DNA of 64,000 nt from Numida meleagris (GCF_002078875.1 NC_034424.1:8473586-8537585); one strand, 5' to 3'. Shown: positions 1 through 15,200, counted from the first letter of the stretch. The notes: generated from the letters alone by a model not told the origin. Program-made: numbers and translations.

Positions 1-665
1 AAACACAAGCGCCATTTGCCACAAGGGGTGCTGGTAGGGAAAAGCACTGCTAATCATACTTAATAAGAGCCAATTTAATAGCGAGCACTGTGTGAATTTG
101 TACAGAAACCTATTGTCCTTCCCTCAGCCAGCACAAAGTCAGTGAAAATGGAAAGAAAATGAGTATACAGTTGGGCTACTGGGAACACCCTGGAAAGTAA
201 TACAGGTAGTTTCCTGTGTTCCCAGAGTAACCTGTTTGGATAACAGAATTAAATCAAAATGAAGTTAATGATATTTATTTCTAGCTCCTGCATAGGTTTT
301 TGTTTGATTTTTTTTGCTAGACCGTGTCAGCTACTCCAATAAGGACATATCTTCTTACACTGTAATTAAGTTGGAAGTTCCACTGGGAATGCTTTTAAAT
401 GCTCTTCTGCAACAGGAGTTATGAATGCTAAATTACAAGTGTAAAAGGGGCTTATGGAAGATTTATGCCATTAAATAAACTGAAAACTAAGAGTGATATG
501 TTCTACAGATACAGGTAAACTGCCATGGAAGTAAACACGAGTACATGCCCCAGATATACGTGCCTTGTTCCCATCATTTTTACGGAAAGCTTCAGGGGTG
601 CTTCAGCTATCAAAACTACAAAAAAACACCAATTTTCATGGTCTTCAAATACAAAATAGCATTAC
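1..665 (-). other. TTLL11: TTLL11 intron 8, partial
   Basis: AT-rich intronic sequence following the exon 8 donor. I looked for the next TTLL11 coding block on the minus strand and did not find it. No repeat or RNA gene was recognised. Confidence 0.7.
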
Positions 666-772
666 CTGATTCTTTGTGATCAATTCCCATACTGTTCCAC
701 CTTCTTGTGATATCAATGTATAAGATATCTACAGAAGCCATTGAAAAATTGCTGTTACTGAGTTTGCAGTTT
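666..772 (-). CDS. TTLL11: TTLL11 coding exon 8
   Basis: This 107 bp exon has acceptor TTAACAG|AAACTG and donor GAATCAG|GTAATG. It encodes residues 532-567 and the first base of the next codon (probably Gly): RNCKLSNSNFSMASVDILYI, then DITRRWNSMGIDHKES. It corresponds to the conserved VDILYIDITRRWNSM block of TTLL11. The following exon is not in bases 1-665, so the gene continues off the window. The reading frame is intact, which argues against a pseudogene. Confidence 0.93.
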
Positions 773-2972
773 CTGTTAAAAATGAACAACAAAGCAAAAC
801 ATCTGATTACTTCCAAACTTCCAAGCCATAAAAACCTGTGTAAGAGCAATGCAGAGAACAATGGAGAAAATTTTACCTGCATCGTAAGTATGCTCACTGT
901 AACTTGCTTAGTCCAACAAAAGGCATGCAGTAGATGCCTAACAAGCTATCATACATTAAGTCTATGTATCTGAAGATAAAGGCCCTGAATGTCTCACATG
1001 CAAAACATCTCACATATGCAACTTGTACTGCTGCCTGCTCAGATCAGGGCAGTGCCACATTTGCCAAGAAATGGCTGTGGGCAGGAGGAGCAGTCCAGAT
1101 AGAGGCAGGCATCTAATTCTCACCTGCACATTCAATCTCGTGTCAATATCTAATAGCAAAAGGCAGCAGGTCAGATTACACATCAACTGGTTTACCTTTG
1201 TTTTGCAAAAAAAAAAAAAGGCAAAAAAAAGTCTGAATGTTTAAATTAAAAATACAACGACCACCTATTAAGAACAGCTTTCTCTCAGGTGGCTGCTACT
1301 TCTCTGAGGCCATAACAGAATGGAGTTAATTGGTAAAACCCAGCACAAACCTGCACAGACCACCTATATAAGGCAGAGTTTGCATAGAGAAATACTCTTT
1401 TGACCGAATGATCCTGTTCGGAAAGGGCTGGAGGAAAGCTTTCAGGCACAGAGTGACTCCTGTCTCAACACCACACAGATTTATCCTATGCGTTACTGAA
1501 CACTGCATGGAAAACAGCAAGCATCTCTGGATGGATCCTAGGCATTTGGTGATAAGCACATGTGGGAGATCTGACACTCGTGTGGTCTGAGCCCACAGTA
1601 CAGTGTTGATCAGTAGATGAGAATGAGCCATCTGCCCAGGGTTCCAGATGTCTGGCAGCATGGCTGGAACCAGCGCACGTGCCAAAGCGCTGGCCAAAAG
1701 CTCCAGCCAGGAAAAAAATCTGTGAGCATTGCTTATTTTTCTAAGTTATTTTTCAGAAGGAAGGAATTATTGAAGGGAAGCAAAAATTTGGGTGCATAAT
1801 CTTTGAAACCACCTGCCCACACACATCTGCACACAAATCACGCTTGTATACTATTTCACTCTTGAAAAAATGAGAGGGAATCTATCACACAATCTGAAAA
1901 GAGCAGTGAAGACAGCATTCTGGAACAAGGCTATGCAGGTGGTGTGGATCATCGGGGGAAAAGGAAAGAAAACATTTGCCAATATTAAAAAGTTTAATTT
2001 GACATGCGTGAGGAAACTGCAAAGTCTATTTTGTTGAGATATGACAATTTATGTTAGTATTATTAAAAGAAAATGTTGGCATTTATACTGAGCTCGTCTG
2101 ACAAGTACCAAATTAAGGCTTGACTGAACAACAGAGAATACAGAGCTAGAAAACTTCCTGCACTCATCTATAGATAGAGCAGATGCCTTCAGTATTTTTC
2201 TATATATCTGTTCTTTGTATAAATCAAATTGTTTATATTCATTCCTGAATGCTAAATGCATCTGCATAGAAACAGAATTTGTATTTTAAGAATACATCTG
2301 CTGCTGCTGCTTATTTCTTTTGTCATTCTCAATGAATGACAGAAAACAAGATATTTGTACCATGACTAGAACAGATACATCCATTAAAAAAAAAAAAAGA
2401 ATGAAAAAATCCCACAGAAATAAAGCACATGAAAAAAAATAAATTGGGTTCCTTGCCACTGTAAGTTGCAATTTCATGATGTAAATCCTTAGTGTGCAAT
2501 GCATCAGTAACTGGCATTTGAAATCCTTTGCTTTGGCCTGGGGCCAATGGCTGTGCCCCACAGCTAGCAATCACATCTCTAGTGACCCAATTTCCATTGT
2601 CATGTTTCTAGTAAATCTCAGGAATACAGCTGTGAGAATGTGACATGTTGACTAGGACTGAAAATAGTATCTCCCAAAGTATCAATGATCTGCTGTAGGA
2701 TAAAGACCCCCACTTCTATTAGACATGATTTTGTAGGTCAGGCATCGTTGGATTTATTTTTTTTTTTTTTAAAGCACAGTGGTTCAATGGAATTTAAGGG
2801 GAAAAGTTCCTTTAGAAGGCACCACTACAACTACCAGCTCAAAGCGTGCCACTGTTAGGGCCTGTTCTTATCCAACAAAAGCTCAGTGACAGCAGTACCA
2901 CCCAGCAGGACCTTGAGTGTCTAACTTTTCTACTACACCTTATGCCATTCCTAAATAAAGCACATTACTAAC
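773..2972 (-). other. TTLL11: TTLL11 intron 7
   Basis: A 2.2 kb AT-rich intron with short A/T homopolymers (A-tract near 1207-1219, A-tract near 2384-2399, T-tract near 2755-2771). A 123-codon minus-strand open frame at 1326-1697 shows no family resemblance and is treated as chance. Nothing else was recognised. Confidence 0.75.
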
Positions 2973-3230
2973 CTTATAAATGTCCGGAAACCTGTTGGCC
3001 CCAATTTTGTTGTCCCTTTCACACCAAGAAATCGGATGAACAGTGCAGCCACCCTGTCCACAAGCCGCAGATAATTAAACTGCTTAGCATACTTCGGAAA
3101 CACTTGCTTGAGACAAAGGGAGGGTAGGCCAGCCTCTGCATTTTTGCTGGTATCGTATTCCAGTCCACCTGCTGGTCCTGCATCCAGTAGATCCTCTCTT
3201 GTTTCTGACACATGCTCTGAAGTCTGAGAT
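2973..3230 (-). CDS. TTLL11: TTLL11 coding exon 7
   Basis: This 258 bp exon has acceptor GCTACAG|ATCTCA and donor TATAAG|GTTAGT. With two bases from exon 6 it encodes residues 446-531 plus two bases of residue 532. The first ~35 residues (QSQTSEHVSETREDLLDAGP...) are a variable acidic linker. From LPSLCLKQVFPKYAKQFNYL through RLVDRVAALFIRFLGVKG to KLGPTGFRTFI the sequence is highly conserved with mammalian TTLL11. This conserved part lies C-terminal to the catalytic domain. Confidence 0.94.
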
Positions 3231-6200
3231 CTGTAGCATGTAAAATAATAGTATCCTCCATTAACCTTATTCTTGCAAGATTCAACATGTTCTTTTTGCT
3301 TTTTTTTTTTTTTAATTAAGAAACATTATGTTATGAGGTCTTTACAATAATTTATAATCTTACATAAATACCAAAGTTCTCTAAAGCAGAAATCATGTTA
3401 TAGGAGTATCTAAAGAATAATGAGCAGAACATTGGACGTTACAGGAGGTAACAGGAGGACGTGTCTCACATAGACAAGGAACCACCCGATAATACCAGCG
3501 TGCAGTTACAGTCAGCAAACAAGTTTCAATTAAAAATTGAATTTCATGAAATCCCATGGAGCACTTCATGGGAAATGCTTAGAGATTATAATAATCTAGT
3601 GCTATTTAAACTTATTTTCCAGTAACGATTAGAAGCTTCTACATTTCCTGATAAGTGATAAAACAAAAAGCACATTAAGATCCATTTGCAAAGCAAAAAT
3701 TCTAACAGCGCGTTCAGAAGCGATACGGTTCACGTCAGTGCATGCTGGCACTTCTCAGAAGACAATGGCTGGGCAATCCCATTATTTTTTCTTCAAATCC
3801 TCTGTGAGTTCTGTCAAAATACATTATTTCATCTTCACTGTTGTTGCCAAATTCCCTAAATAAAGCTGATCGAGATAACTACGTTCTGAAATTGATGTTA
3901 TGTGTTTATTCAGCATGACGTGTTGTTACATTTCTTTTGCTTCTGACGCACCTAGATAAAATTAAAGATTAAAATTAAATTGCTACTGCTGCACGTTCCG
4001 AAAGTCGGACAGCTGCTGTAATTACTGGGCACCCATTAAGCAGCATACACACGTTTTCATTTTCTTCCCCGTCGTTTTTCTGAGTACACATCATCAAGAA
4101 TAGGTATAATTCACATTGGATACTAAAAAATGAGCACTTTTACTACATTGACCTTTTGTGCTCCTAAACAGATTTAGTGTCCTTCACAAAGTTCTGTTCA
4201 AGGAGAATAACCAACAACATAGTTATTATCCACCCACAACACTGTAAAAATTATCAAGCCAAAGCTGTAGTAAAGCTGGACTTTCCACTTTGATACCTAG
4301 AGGCAGACTTCCTCAGCCCACTTACACCCGTCCTGGAGGCAGGACATTAATCCATTGACACGCCATGTCTTCTTCCAGCCCAGGATACTTCAAAGCAAAG
4401 GCCACTTACAGAAAAAAACTAATCAGTAACTGCAAAAAAAAGTTTGAATTAAACTGTAATATCTGATTTCTAAAAGCCACTTTTGGAGCCAAGTTTTGGA
4501 CCCTCTTATAATCTGAGACTCGCACATTCCCACCTACAGATGAGAGCAGCTCACCAACACCTGACCCCAGGTGTGGCTGCTCAGCACAGCACCAGCGTGG
4601 GGAACCTCTCAGCAGATGTCACCTCTGAGAATCTGTAATAGTGCCCGTTTTTTGGCGAGGCAAGAGATTCTAAGAAGTCTTTAAAAAAAAAAAAAACAGC
4701 TTAGGTAAGGTAGATAGTTCTTCAGTAACACTCCTGTGCTGCAAATAGCAAAGCAGAAAGGTAACGTTACATTAACCTTTACTTAACTAAAGACAAAAAT
4801 AATATATTCTTAGTTTCATTCCTTCTCATGTGCTATTGGGTGGCGGTTTCACTGCCATCGAGTGCCTTCTGCAGGCCAAGGGAGTGAGTGGGAGTTCAGC
4901 CAAGAAAACAAGTGTGCTCCCTCTATTTTCAATCCCAGGTCTGCTGATGAATTTTAATCCACATCTCCAGCCAGCTGAACGAGGCCATGACCACATGCGA
5001 AACCGTGTACTCAGTGAGAGAGAAGGTTACGTCTGTAACACAACTCTCATTTAATTAAGCCTCTGCGGAATTGTAGTCGTGCGCTGCAGTTCAGAGAAAT
5101 CCTGAAAGCTTCCTAATGGTAAATTCACGAGTATTTTGGATTGTACATTGTTCATTAATCAATGTTTTCAGTTAAAAATACAAAACTTTACTTTAAAAGA
5201 TACTGGCAGAGCAGGTTTTTATTTTTAAACAGAAAATACTGAAGGATCGCATCACGGACGTCCTGCCCCTCCCTCGGCAGTGGCTGCAGGGCTCCCAGCA
5301 GCCCGGCTCCGCTCGGACCTCACCTGCACGTCCAGACTTCCTTCGCATGCACCTCACTTTGGGCCCTCAAACAAGTTATCGAAACTTCTGACTGGGAGAT
5401 CGAAGATGCACCTGAAAATTCATTGGCAGAGCGTGATTCAGGGCTGATTTCACTTGACTTTTTGGCACGAAATAAGCTACGATATTGAATGGCTGCATCA
5501 GTACATAAGCGAGGTCAGAGCTCATATTCCTGTGTGGATAACCCACGTTTCTGATCTCACGTTTCTTTCCTCCCGTTTCTGTCGCTGGCACTAGCACTAG
5601 CCAGACATCCTGTTACAAATCTGATCCAAGCATTCGCACTCCTCTGCAAGCGATCAAAGCTCCTCATCAACACAACACGAGCATGATGAAAGTCAAAGTC
5701 AGCCACAGCAACCCGTGTGAATCTGGAGGAAAAGCTTTGAACCCATCTGTGTATCAGGAAAGCAGATAATGAAAAGCATTAAGAGGCTATTTCAGCGCTG
5801 GAGAGCACGGGATCGCTTTTCAGGAGTGCTTTTAATAAAACCGAGACCTCCAGAAACACGCCTGCACCAGAGCCCGGCCCTGTCGATGACACTGAATTGA
5901 TACACGGACTTTCCTGTCCTACACACTCACTGGAAGGGCAGGCATTTACACCACCCGTAGGCAGGGTGCGATCCTGCACTGCTTCTACACACAGTACTTC
6001 AGTAGAAGTTTATTTTCTGTATGTCTTGTCAACATAACTGTACGCACCCGACCTCTGTGCGGTCTCAAGTAATTAAGCAAAACTGCCAAGCTATGCGTAT
6101 TATAACCAGACTCAGTGTCCACAAAAACAGAATTTTACTGTGATCTGCACATTTTTGCAAGGAAACGGTGCACAATGTATTTTCTTTTCCTTAGTGATGA

Positions 6201-9200
6201 GATAACTTACACTTGCTTGCCACGCACATTACATTTTCTTCTGTATTTCAGCTGCCATCCGCCATCTACACAGCTTAGGGGCAAATGGGGGGACACAACT
6301 GCCCAGGGGTCAGCCAGGCAGCGATGGGCACAAGCACTGTCAGTACAGCTACACGGAGCAGAAACACAGTTCAAAGTACGACAGCAGCAAATATTTAAGA
6401 GGGGCTTTCATGTCCACTTCTATCATTAATTCATCAGTCAAATGGAAAATGCAGAATTACTCTTTTTACAGCATTCATAGAACTTAACACCACAAAACTC
6501 CTATAGAATATTTACCATCCTGTTCTTCCCTACTCCAGAACACGACTTCCAAGCGGCATCGTGTCCCGTCTCGTTCAGGATCCACCTGGAGCCCCTGTAC
6601 AACACACGAGGCTCACATGCTTCGCTCTGGTCTCCCTGAAAACCCTGCACAATGTCTGTGGACAAGCGCTGCACTGAGCTGTGAGGAAGGGATAAGAAAC
6701 TCCAAAATTCGGACAAATCTCTAGAAAGAGAAACCTGCAGAGATGTTCTCTATTGGCTCCTTTCTCGTGGGCTCTCCAAGAGGCAAGGGGAGGAGAAGAA
6801 AGCCAAGACTTGCACTTTAAAGCTGCTCCTCAGAATTAATTGTTCTGACTGACACAGCTGAGTCAGGATGAATGAATGAAAGGTCAAATATAAGGTAATG
6901 CTTCTGGTGCCGTACAGAATAAAAGCAAGGCTTCATTTCCATACCAACATCTGACCTCAATACATTAATTTCTCTAATTCTGCAGCTCACAACAGATCTC
7001 TCTTTAGAAATGATCGACTGTGGAGAAAATAGTAACTGCATCTTTAAAAAAGAACTGCAATTTTAATAAAGCTTATGGAAACTACATCCAAGACTACTTA
7101 TCTTTTATGCATGAGCACTAACTTATTAATGTTTTCTCCATCTATGTCATATCCCTTTCATTTTGACCAGCCTTAATCTTTATGCAAATACAAGTTGCTA
7201 AGGGACAAACAAATTTGCAACTGCTAATTAAAGGCTGCAGCATTCACAACATTTTGTATACTTGCACAGAAAATTTAGCTGTCCGGCTCAGAACAAAATT
7301 GGGTAAGAACTGGAACAGTAATAGTTCTAAGAATGCTTGCTTCATATATTTAACATTCATAGCATTGTTAGAAGTAAGAATTAAGCAATTTCTTCTTTTA
7401 AACAGCTGACTACAGCTTACCTAATAGAGGAAAATACTATGTTCTGGATTCTGAAGCTATAATTAATTCCCTCAGCTGAGCCTCTATTCTCAAAGCAAGG
7501 ACTACATTAGCAAAGTTATAAGCACAGAAGATTTTGCATGACAAATCTATCTATCCACCCATTTATCACCATTGTATACAGATCTCCCCCAAGGAATTGA
7601 TACGAGTACGTCACCGGAGGCTATAGGTGTGAGCGTGTTTGTGCGTGCGCATTCACACCATTAAATCATTTAGGAAACAGTCAACAACCGAACAATGCCT
7701 TTGTATTACCAACCATTCACGAGTTTACTTTTATGAACTAATCCGATTACTTTTCTTAACACGGGGAGCCTACCAGCGCTCACGGCACGTGACAGCAAGA
7801 AGCTCCAGTCTGACTGCACACTGTGTGAGAAAGCAGCACCTTCCGTTCTGAACCGCCCCCCGCTAGCTTCCTTTGAAGGAAGGGCTTTGTTTTCATTACT
7901 CCTGATAGATTTATTTGTTTTCGCTCTTTGCTTTCAAGGCACTTATCTGCCTCGTATTGAAACCAACACTAAATTAGACCACCAAGGGTCTCTCCGTAGA
8001 AGAGGCAAAATAAATAAATAAAGGTTTCAAACAGAAAGCCGGGCGCCCCAGGGTATTTCTTCCCAAATGAAAATCGTTCTTAGAAAGCAGCCACAATTAT
8101 GCTAAAGGAGCAAAGGAGCTTTGCCCTGCCACGCGATGGAGCAGAAAGCGGCAGCGCAATTGCATTTTATCAGCAGTAATCCTCCCATTAAAGCAGGTGA
8201 ATTCTCCACACACAGAATAACACTGCTGATGATTACGCTGCTGTTAAGTCATGTGGCTTTGCTTTCATTCCGTGGCAACAGTGCCAGGCAGTTTTATTGC
8301 TTTCTTATTTTTTCAGAGAGTAGAGACCAATTATTACTTAAAAATAAGCCAATCATCTCTCTTTTCAAAAGACGACAAGCTGCAGAAGTTAAATTATAGA
8401 GAACGTCACTGCCCCCAATACATTAATTTCTGTCACTCTGTCACTGTAAAAATTTACAGCAGATATAATCTCTTTGAAGGGGGATCAAGTCATAGAAAAT
8501 ACAAGCCTAGTTTTAAATAGAATTTTAATTTAAATGAAAGCTTCAGGGAATGATGTTTATGCTGCTTATCTTTCATACCTGGTGATTAAGTTAATTTATA
8601 CTTAATGGAAGAGGATATTTCTAATCCCCAGACAGGCTCAACATCTGTCTGTGACTGTGTTTTTGGAAGCCTTAAGCTGCTCGTGATTGATGTAATAAAA
8701 CCAGGATCCTGTGGAACCGACACCTGAAGGATATCTGTAAGAGGGAAAATGTTATTTTTCCTGCTCGATGCCTGTGCTTAAGTCAAGCCAAAATCCCAAG
8801 CACTTAATTTTGCCGTCCCTTAAAGACCTGCTTCCTACTCCCCCATCGTTATTATTTGAGTATAAACAGGGGAATAAGGGAACAGTTCTCAGATATGGTT
8901 TATGATCTAATATTCATACCCATTTTGTGCACTATATGAGAACAAGCGACTTTCTGACGGCCTGAAGCTGATGAGAATAATAAAGCTCCTGCAAGAATCT
9001 GAGAAACAGTCTCCATTTTTCCTTCATTTCTCCTTCCATGTCCATTTAAGAAGAAATACTAGCTAACTAAATGCTTGCATTTACCCCGTAGTTACAACAG
9101 AAGAAGATCTTGAAAAGTAAATATTTTACCAGGAAAATATATAATTTTCACCATTCTGTCCCAGCAATCACAGTATTCCACCCAGGAGTTAATACAAGCA

Positions 9201-12200
9201 CTCGGTCCTGAAAGCTGACGCGTTTCCTGATGGCTCTGTTTCCCGAGGTGCTTGACACATAACTGTCAACCTGTGCCACATACGGAAAATTGGTTGGCAA
9301 TAGAGCCCTCCTTCAGCACAAAAACACCAGCCCCTTTCAGGCTGAAGGGATGTCAGCTTTGGAGGCTACAGCGCGTGGTAGAAGTAACATCTGAGAACAT
9401 AACAGACTTCTCTATTATTTTTGCAAGCCAGTTCACCTCTGAGATGAAAGGAAAAGGTGAACGGCCCAAACACTTACAGTGATTTCCTCACTCAGAAACA
9501 GGAGGGCTAACCCGGCAAAGCACTTAAATACTTAATGAATAACATCAAAATTACTATTTGTTCTATATCCTATTCAGCATGATCTGAGCTTCAGACCGTG
9601 CTTACTGCGAGTTCCCCCTCGTTCAGCTGAAGCTTGGCATCAGCAATGGCTGAACACAACAAACAGGAATTCAGCAAAGCTCCCAGGAAGGCTTTGAAGC
9701 ACTGAAGTGTTTATGCTGATGTTTTTGACTTTTTGTTTGCTTCTTTGCTTTTAAGAGGGGGGGAAAAAAAAAGACAAAAGAAGCTTATTTCCTTTGAATT
9801 CAGTCAAAGCAGGAGCACAGACCAAAGGCACTCCCAGATCGCAGCTGTCACGTACCCAACAAGGCTCCAGCAGCCACCAAGCTCCAAGCCATGCTGCCAG
9901 GCTTCTTATTACCTCAGTGAAGCCAGCATAGTGCTCCTGCAGTGGTCACTGCTGCTGGTTCGGAGAGATGCAAAATACAGCGTGTCTTAAGCCCAATTCT
10001 ATTACCTTTCAGATTTATTTATGACATGTAATCAAATAACTGAAATCAAAGATCTATTTGGGCTCACTGCCTCCACCTTCGTTTTTATGCCATGTGGAAG
10101 GATGCTAAGCAGCCACCCTGCTTTATGCCTGAGCTCCCTTCTTCCTGGGCAAACCTTGAAGATTACAGCAACTTCTGTGGCCACACTACAAAGATTAGAG
10201 GAAAGCGACATTATCTGATACAACCTGCTCTGTCTGTGTATTTCATCACAAAGATATTCTTTTCGTTTGAGAATTATACTGAGAGGAAACAAAAAGGCTT
10301 CTTAATAATCAACTTAAAGGGTAATATTGTGCAAATATCTAAAATGCAGTTGCCACAGCATGTTATGATATGAGAATGCTTGGAAAGTTCCAATTTTTTA
10401 TGTCAGGTCACATTGCCTAGCTCCTTTCAGACCTTTCGTTATTTCCACACTAGAATATCTAGAGAGCAAAAAAAGAAAACGTGTCAATAACAAAGCAATT
10501 AGATAAGCTACACCTCAAAACATTAGCATTCAAGTCTAATTGGACACAATGGTCTCCATTTGCAGTTTGATAACATAAAAACAGAGTGAGGTTCACATCA
10601 GAGCTCAAGGCACTGCAGCATGCCAATTACTGCAAGCATATACTGCATTTTTGGACCAATTAATTCCACCGTGTTGAAAACAAAACCTTTTGCAACTCTG
10701 CAATTCATCACAATTCTCGTCCATTATATTTCTTAAATGAACTGGACCTGTCATCAGCTTGCTTGGTTAGGATTTTCTAAGCCAACCCTGCTGTCCCTCC
10801 ACATGGGGTCATTTCAAGGGATTCAAAATAAGACTGCATGCACTCTTTATGTGGAAGCTGAAATACAATCTTTACATTTGAGATATGTTTGAATACAGTA
10901 TATGAGCAGATGAACACAGAATCTCGCAAAACTGTACTGCTGAAAAATGGCTTTTTTTTTTTTTTTTGCAATGTTGAAGGTTAAAAGAAGATAATCATCA
11001 ATTACCCTTTCCTCAAATGTGGGGTCATTTTGCGCTGCTTGTGAGAACGCCAGTAATTTTCCACGAGTCTTCTATTTTACTAGCAAAGGATTGTAAAATA
11101 TGAGAGATGAAAATAACACCAACGAACAGCATTGAGAAAAACCGTTTAAAATAAATTCTAACATCCCAAATGTTCACAACAGCAGGTTACAAACCAAGCT
11201 ACGATACTGCACGGAAAATGCAGCAACTCGAAGCTTTCAGTAAGGGTGAAAGTACAAGATAAAAAGATCACTAATGTCAGTCAGATTGGCAATATGTAAA
11301 GAATTCTTTGCAAACCTTAGTAACCACAAGGGATATTTCTTGAAGAGCGTAGAATCAGGCCTGAAGTCTTTCAGAGATGAAAACTGAAGATCTTCTGCAA
11401 TATTTATATATAACAATAATATGCAGACCGACCTGATACACTATAAAGCCCAGCTTTTCCTGCAATGGTTTCATAGAGAAAACCATTGAAGTGAATCACT
11501 GACTTTGACTTCCTTCTGTATCTAAGCTATGGGTAGATTTTTTAAGATAAATTAATACTGCTCATCTGTATTTAAGCCATGCATTTTTAGTCAATTAAAA
11601 CCTTTCAGATTACATAGGAAATACAGCCACTTATGAACTTAGAAGTTTTTATCTTCTATCAGAAGATTTTCAAAAGAAAATTGTTAGGACTGCTTCTACA
11701 GTGCATTCATGTTATTTACCACTGCTCTGGACTCAATACTATGTTTTCTGTTGTTCTAATAAGCACTCTCGTGGAGCTTTCCTTTAAGTGGCTCTTAAAA
11801 CCAGTGTAAAACCTTTCAGTGAGTCAAGCACTACCAGATCCTTCGCTTTGTTTCATGGAGAGACATCCCATATTTTAGCTCATGGAAATTCCAAGAGGGC
11901 CTGTCTTAATCAATAGGAAAAAGGTTAAGAGCTCTTAACAACGAAGCAGATGAATACCTGGAATCACAAGAACAGAGAGCAAAGATCGAGGCACCTACAG
12001 CATTAGCTTCACAAAACCAAACAGGGTAGTCGAGGGTAGTTCTTCTTGAGCAGGACGGAAAACAGCAGCAGAAATAATAGCTACCCAATTGACAGAAAAA
12101 CAAAGTTAACGTTCCGCTGATCTGAACTGAAGTAACACTGGCAAACATCACATTTAAAAGTCATCCCCACATGTCTAGCTTCTCAAAAGCCACACGGCCT

Positions 12201-15200
12201 AATGTAACGGACAAGAATTGATACTGAAGTTGGCAGATTGCCCGATGAAGGAATAAAACAAAAAACCCTCTAGGAAAGAGAAAGGGTCTAATTCAATGTA
12301 TTTCCAAAGGGCTTTGAGAGAATGATGCTGAATATGAATGCTCGGTCATTTTGACTGATGGAAAAAAGAATTGTGTCAGCCTCTAAAATGAACCAGAGTA
12401 GAAAGATCAATCTCAAAAAAAGCCATTCATATGAGCTTATAGACTCTCGGGCAGGAATAAGGCTTGAAATGAAGAGGTGGTGCTTGAGAAGCATTTGAAT
12501 AGCTGAAAACCTGACCAGACTTCCAAGCGATAACAAAGGAACGCAGGAATCAACCTAAAGCTGCAGGACTCAGCTAAAAAAGTCAATTAGCAAATGGAAA
12601 CCAAAATATCGGTACGAAGTACGAATGAGTTTATTACGTGCAAATAATGCCAAAGGCGCTGACAACCCCACAAAATGAGTGGCTGCAGAACCTCCTGCAG
12701 TTGCTCACAGAAGCACACACCAGGGCACTTCACAGCCAGGCTGAGAACAGCCATTCCTTGCCGACCAGCAGAGCTGCCACACCACTGTTATCCTGCTCAG
12801 TCTCTCCATGCTCGTGCCCTGAGTTTCAGCCTCTCCTAAACCACCCCGTCACATAACCACAACCTGAGAATATGCAGAGTGAGATAAACGCAGTGATCAA
12901 CAGCAGGAATGACACCGGTCATCAAATCTAGGATAATCATACTCGAGAGATGTGAAATACGCTATGCAAAGATAATGTGCGCACCAGGGGAGGTTATGAA
13001 ACTGACTAGGAAAGTATCTGGGAAATAAAAGAAATACAGCCACCCAGGTGATTTTCTGTCTTTTTTCCCCACTCCCCTTCTTTTAAGTAAATACAGATTC
13101 CATTTTCTCTAGAAACTGGTAGCTTTTCCCAATACCAGAGAAAGAAACTGTTGAAAGTGAGATTGTCATTCATAGAGTAGAATGAACAAATACTTTTTTT
13201 TGTTGTTCAAGAAGAAACATCATAAATTAAGTTCTACCAAATCTTGACTAGAATTTCCTCCTAAATACACAATGCTTAGAGGGGGAAAAAAAGTCAAGCC
13301 GACACACATTGGTATCTCCAGGGTGCTCCCTGAACAGAGTGACATTAGCTGGTGTCTGCACGCTGAGCCTGCAAAAATATTTGAGAGCGACCACACTGGG
13401 GTTCTTACTGCTCAGAAAATCAGTTCATCGCATTTGCCATTTGCTAGAGCCTTGGAATCCAGAGAAGAGAATCATACCTGACTATTTTAAACAGAAGAAA
13501 AAAAAAAATCAGATCACAAGTTCCAAAACTGAATTCAAATTAAAAAAAATAATAATAACAGTATGTACAAAGAAGAAGCATTCAAGAAAAGATAAACTAG
13601 TGATGAAACAGCAATATCATAGTAAGCAACAGAGCAAAAACTCTTCTTGTGGACACGACGAATTGATTATTTTTTATAACCGCCATACGTTAAATTACAT
13701 TTAGTTTCCAAAGTGTTTCAATTCTTTTTTCTGTCAACAGCAATTTCACTGCTGAACAAAAGCCACTGTATTACTCAGGGGGTTGCACCTTCTTCGTCTC
13801 AAACATGTATAAAGCAGATTTTATTCCATGAGCAACTCGTACTTCTAACAATGATAAACACGGTGTAATACCATGGCTTCTCTGTCAAAGGAATAAAAAG
13901 CTTGTTTTCTGTCTTCAAATATATAAGAAACTAAACATGGAAATCCAAGAGATCATACCAGGACACAGAAGAAACAACAGCAACACAAATATAAAGAATT
14001 CTCTCATTATCTCCAGATCAATTAGCATTAATAAAGGAGGACACAAATATTCCCGGCAGGACAGGAAGGCAGCTCAGTAGTGTTGGTGGGTGATAGAAGT
14101 GATCTGAAGGCGTCCAGAGCAGATGGGCCCCGAGTGACACGTGGCTGCCAGTGACACCAGCAGACAGAGCAACAGCCAGCTGAGAACACGCAGTATTTGT
14201 GCACAAGGCGGACTCTCCTTTTTGCTCCTGATATTTGATACAATTTTAAGAAGACTAAATTACTAACAATTCAGCGAATATTGAACACCTTTTACTACTA
14301 TACGGATTCAAAACTACGCGCAAGAAAAAGTTTGCAAAGTGTTTTAAAATAGATTTTCTGTTGGAGGGAGAAAACAACAATGATTTGCATCAGTGATCAT
14401 CTTAATTAAACAGCTGTTTACATAAGTAATGTTGATTTACTTCATACGCTGCTTGGTGTCAACAGACCGTTCATTTAACTGTGCAAGTTTCCTTCAGGCT
14501 CAAGTCACTTCTCCCACCTCCAGCAGGCTGCACACAGCACCTCTGCTGCAAGCAGGCAGCCCGCAGCAAATTGAGTACTGCTATGCTTTATACAAGTTGT
14601 TGGGTTTGTTTTGCAGAAACATTATGGAGCACAGTGCAGCCCCTACGCTGCGTTCCTGTGCGACGAGGTGGGCACAGCCAGCTCTTCTGACCACACTGGC
14701 TGCTGCAGATTGGCTAAAAACACACACTGCCATCGCTTCCTGGGCACTGTGAAGGGACAGCCGGCTCTGCATGACACGTACCCAACTACATCCTGCTCCT
14801 TCCCTTCCTCTTGGGTTTTGTTTTGCTCCCTCCTGATGATACGATGAGCAGCTGGCACCAAAGCTCTCCCCTAGATCATAAACTCAAGTCAAAGGAGCAA
14901 ACGTTGCTGACAAAGCCTAAGCTGGAAAAAACACCACTGTAATTCAAAATCTAGCAGTGACAGATGTTCCACCCAGAAATCAACAGTACTGACCATCACC
15001 AGCCTCTATTTATTTACTTCAGTGTATTAATAGGACAAATTCTGCTATTCCTGCTGCCGAGCACAATTAGATTAGAAGTACTACAACGACAGATAAAATA
15101 CTATCAGCTTTCTACATCCAGTCAATTATCCTTGCCCAGCAAACTTACATGGATGGCATTTCTCTGTAGCTACCGGTAGAAACATCTGGAGAAGGAATGG

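Noticed and set aside
1326..1697. A minus-strand 123-codon frame with CLKAFLQPF, faintly like the next TTLL11 exon (CLQAFVEAF).
   Set aside because: It lies upstream of exon 8 in transcription order, so it cannot be the following exon, and the similarity ends after a few residues.
10951..10967. Long T or A runs (also near 2755, 3299, 20675) considered as transcription terminators or retroposon tails.
   Set aside because: Homopolymers are common in vertebrate introns; no RNA polymerase III gene or retrogene body was seen beside them.
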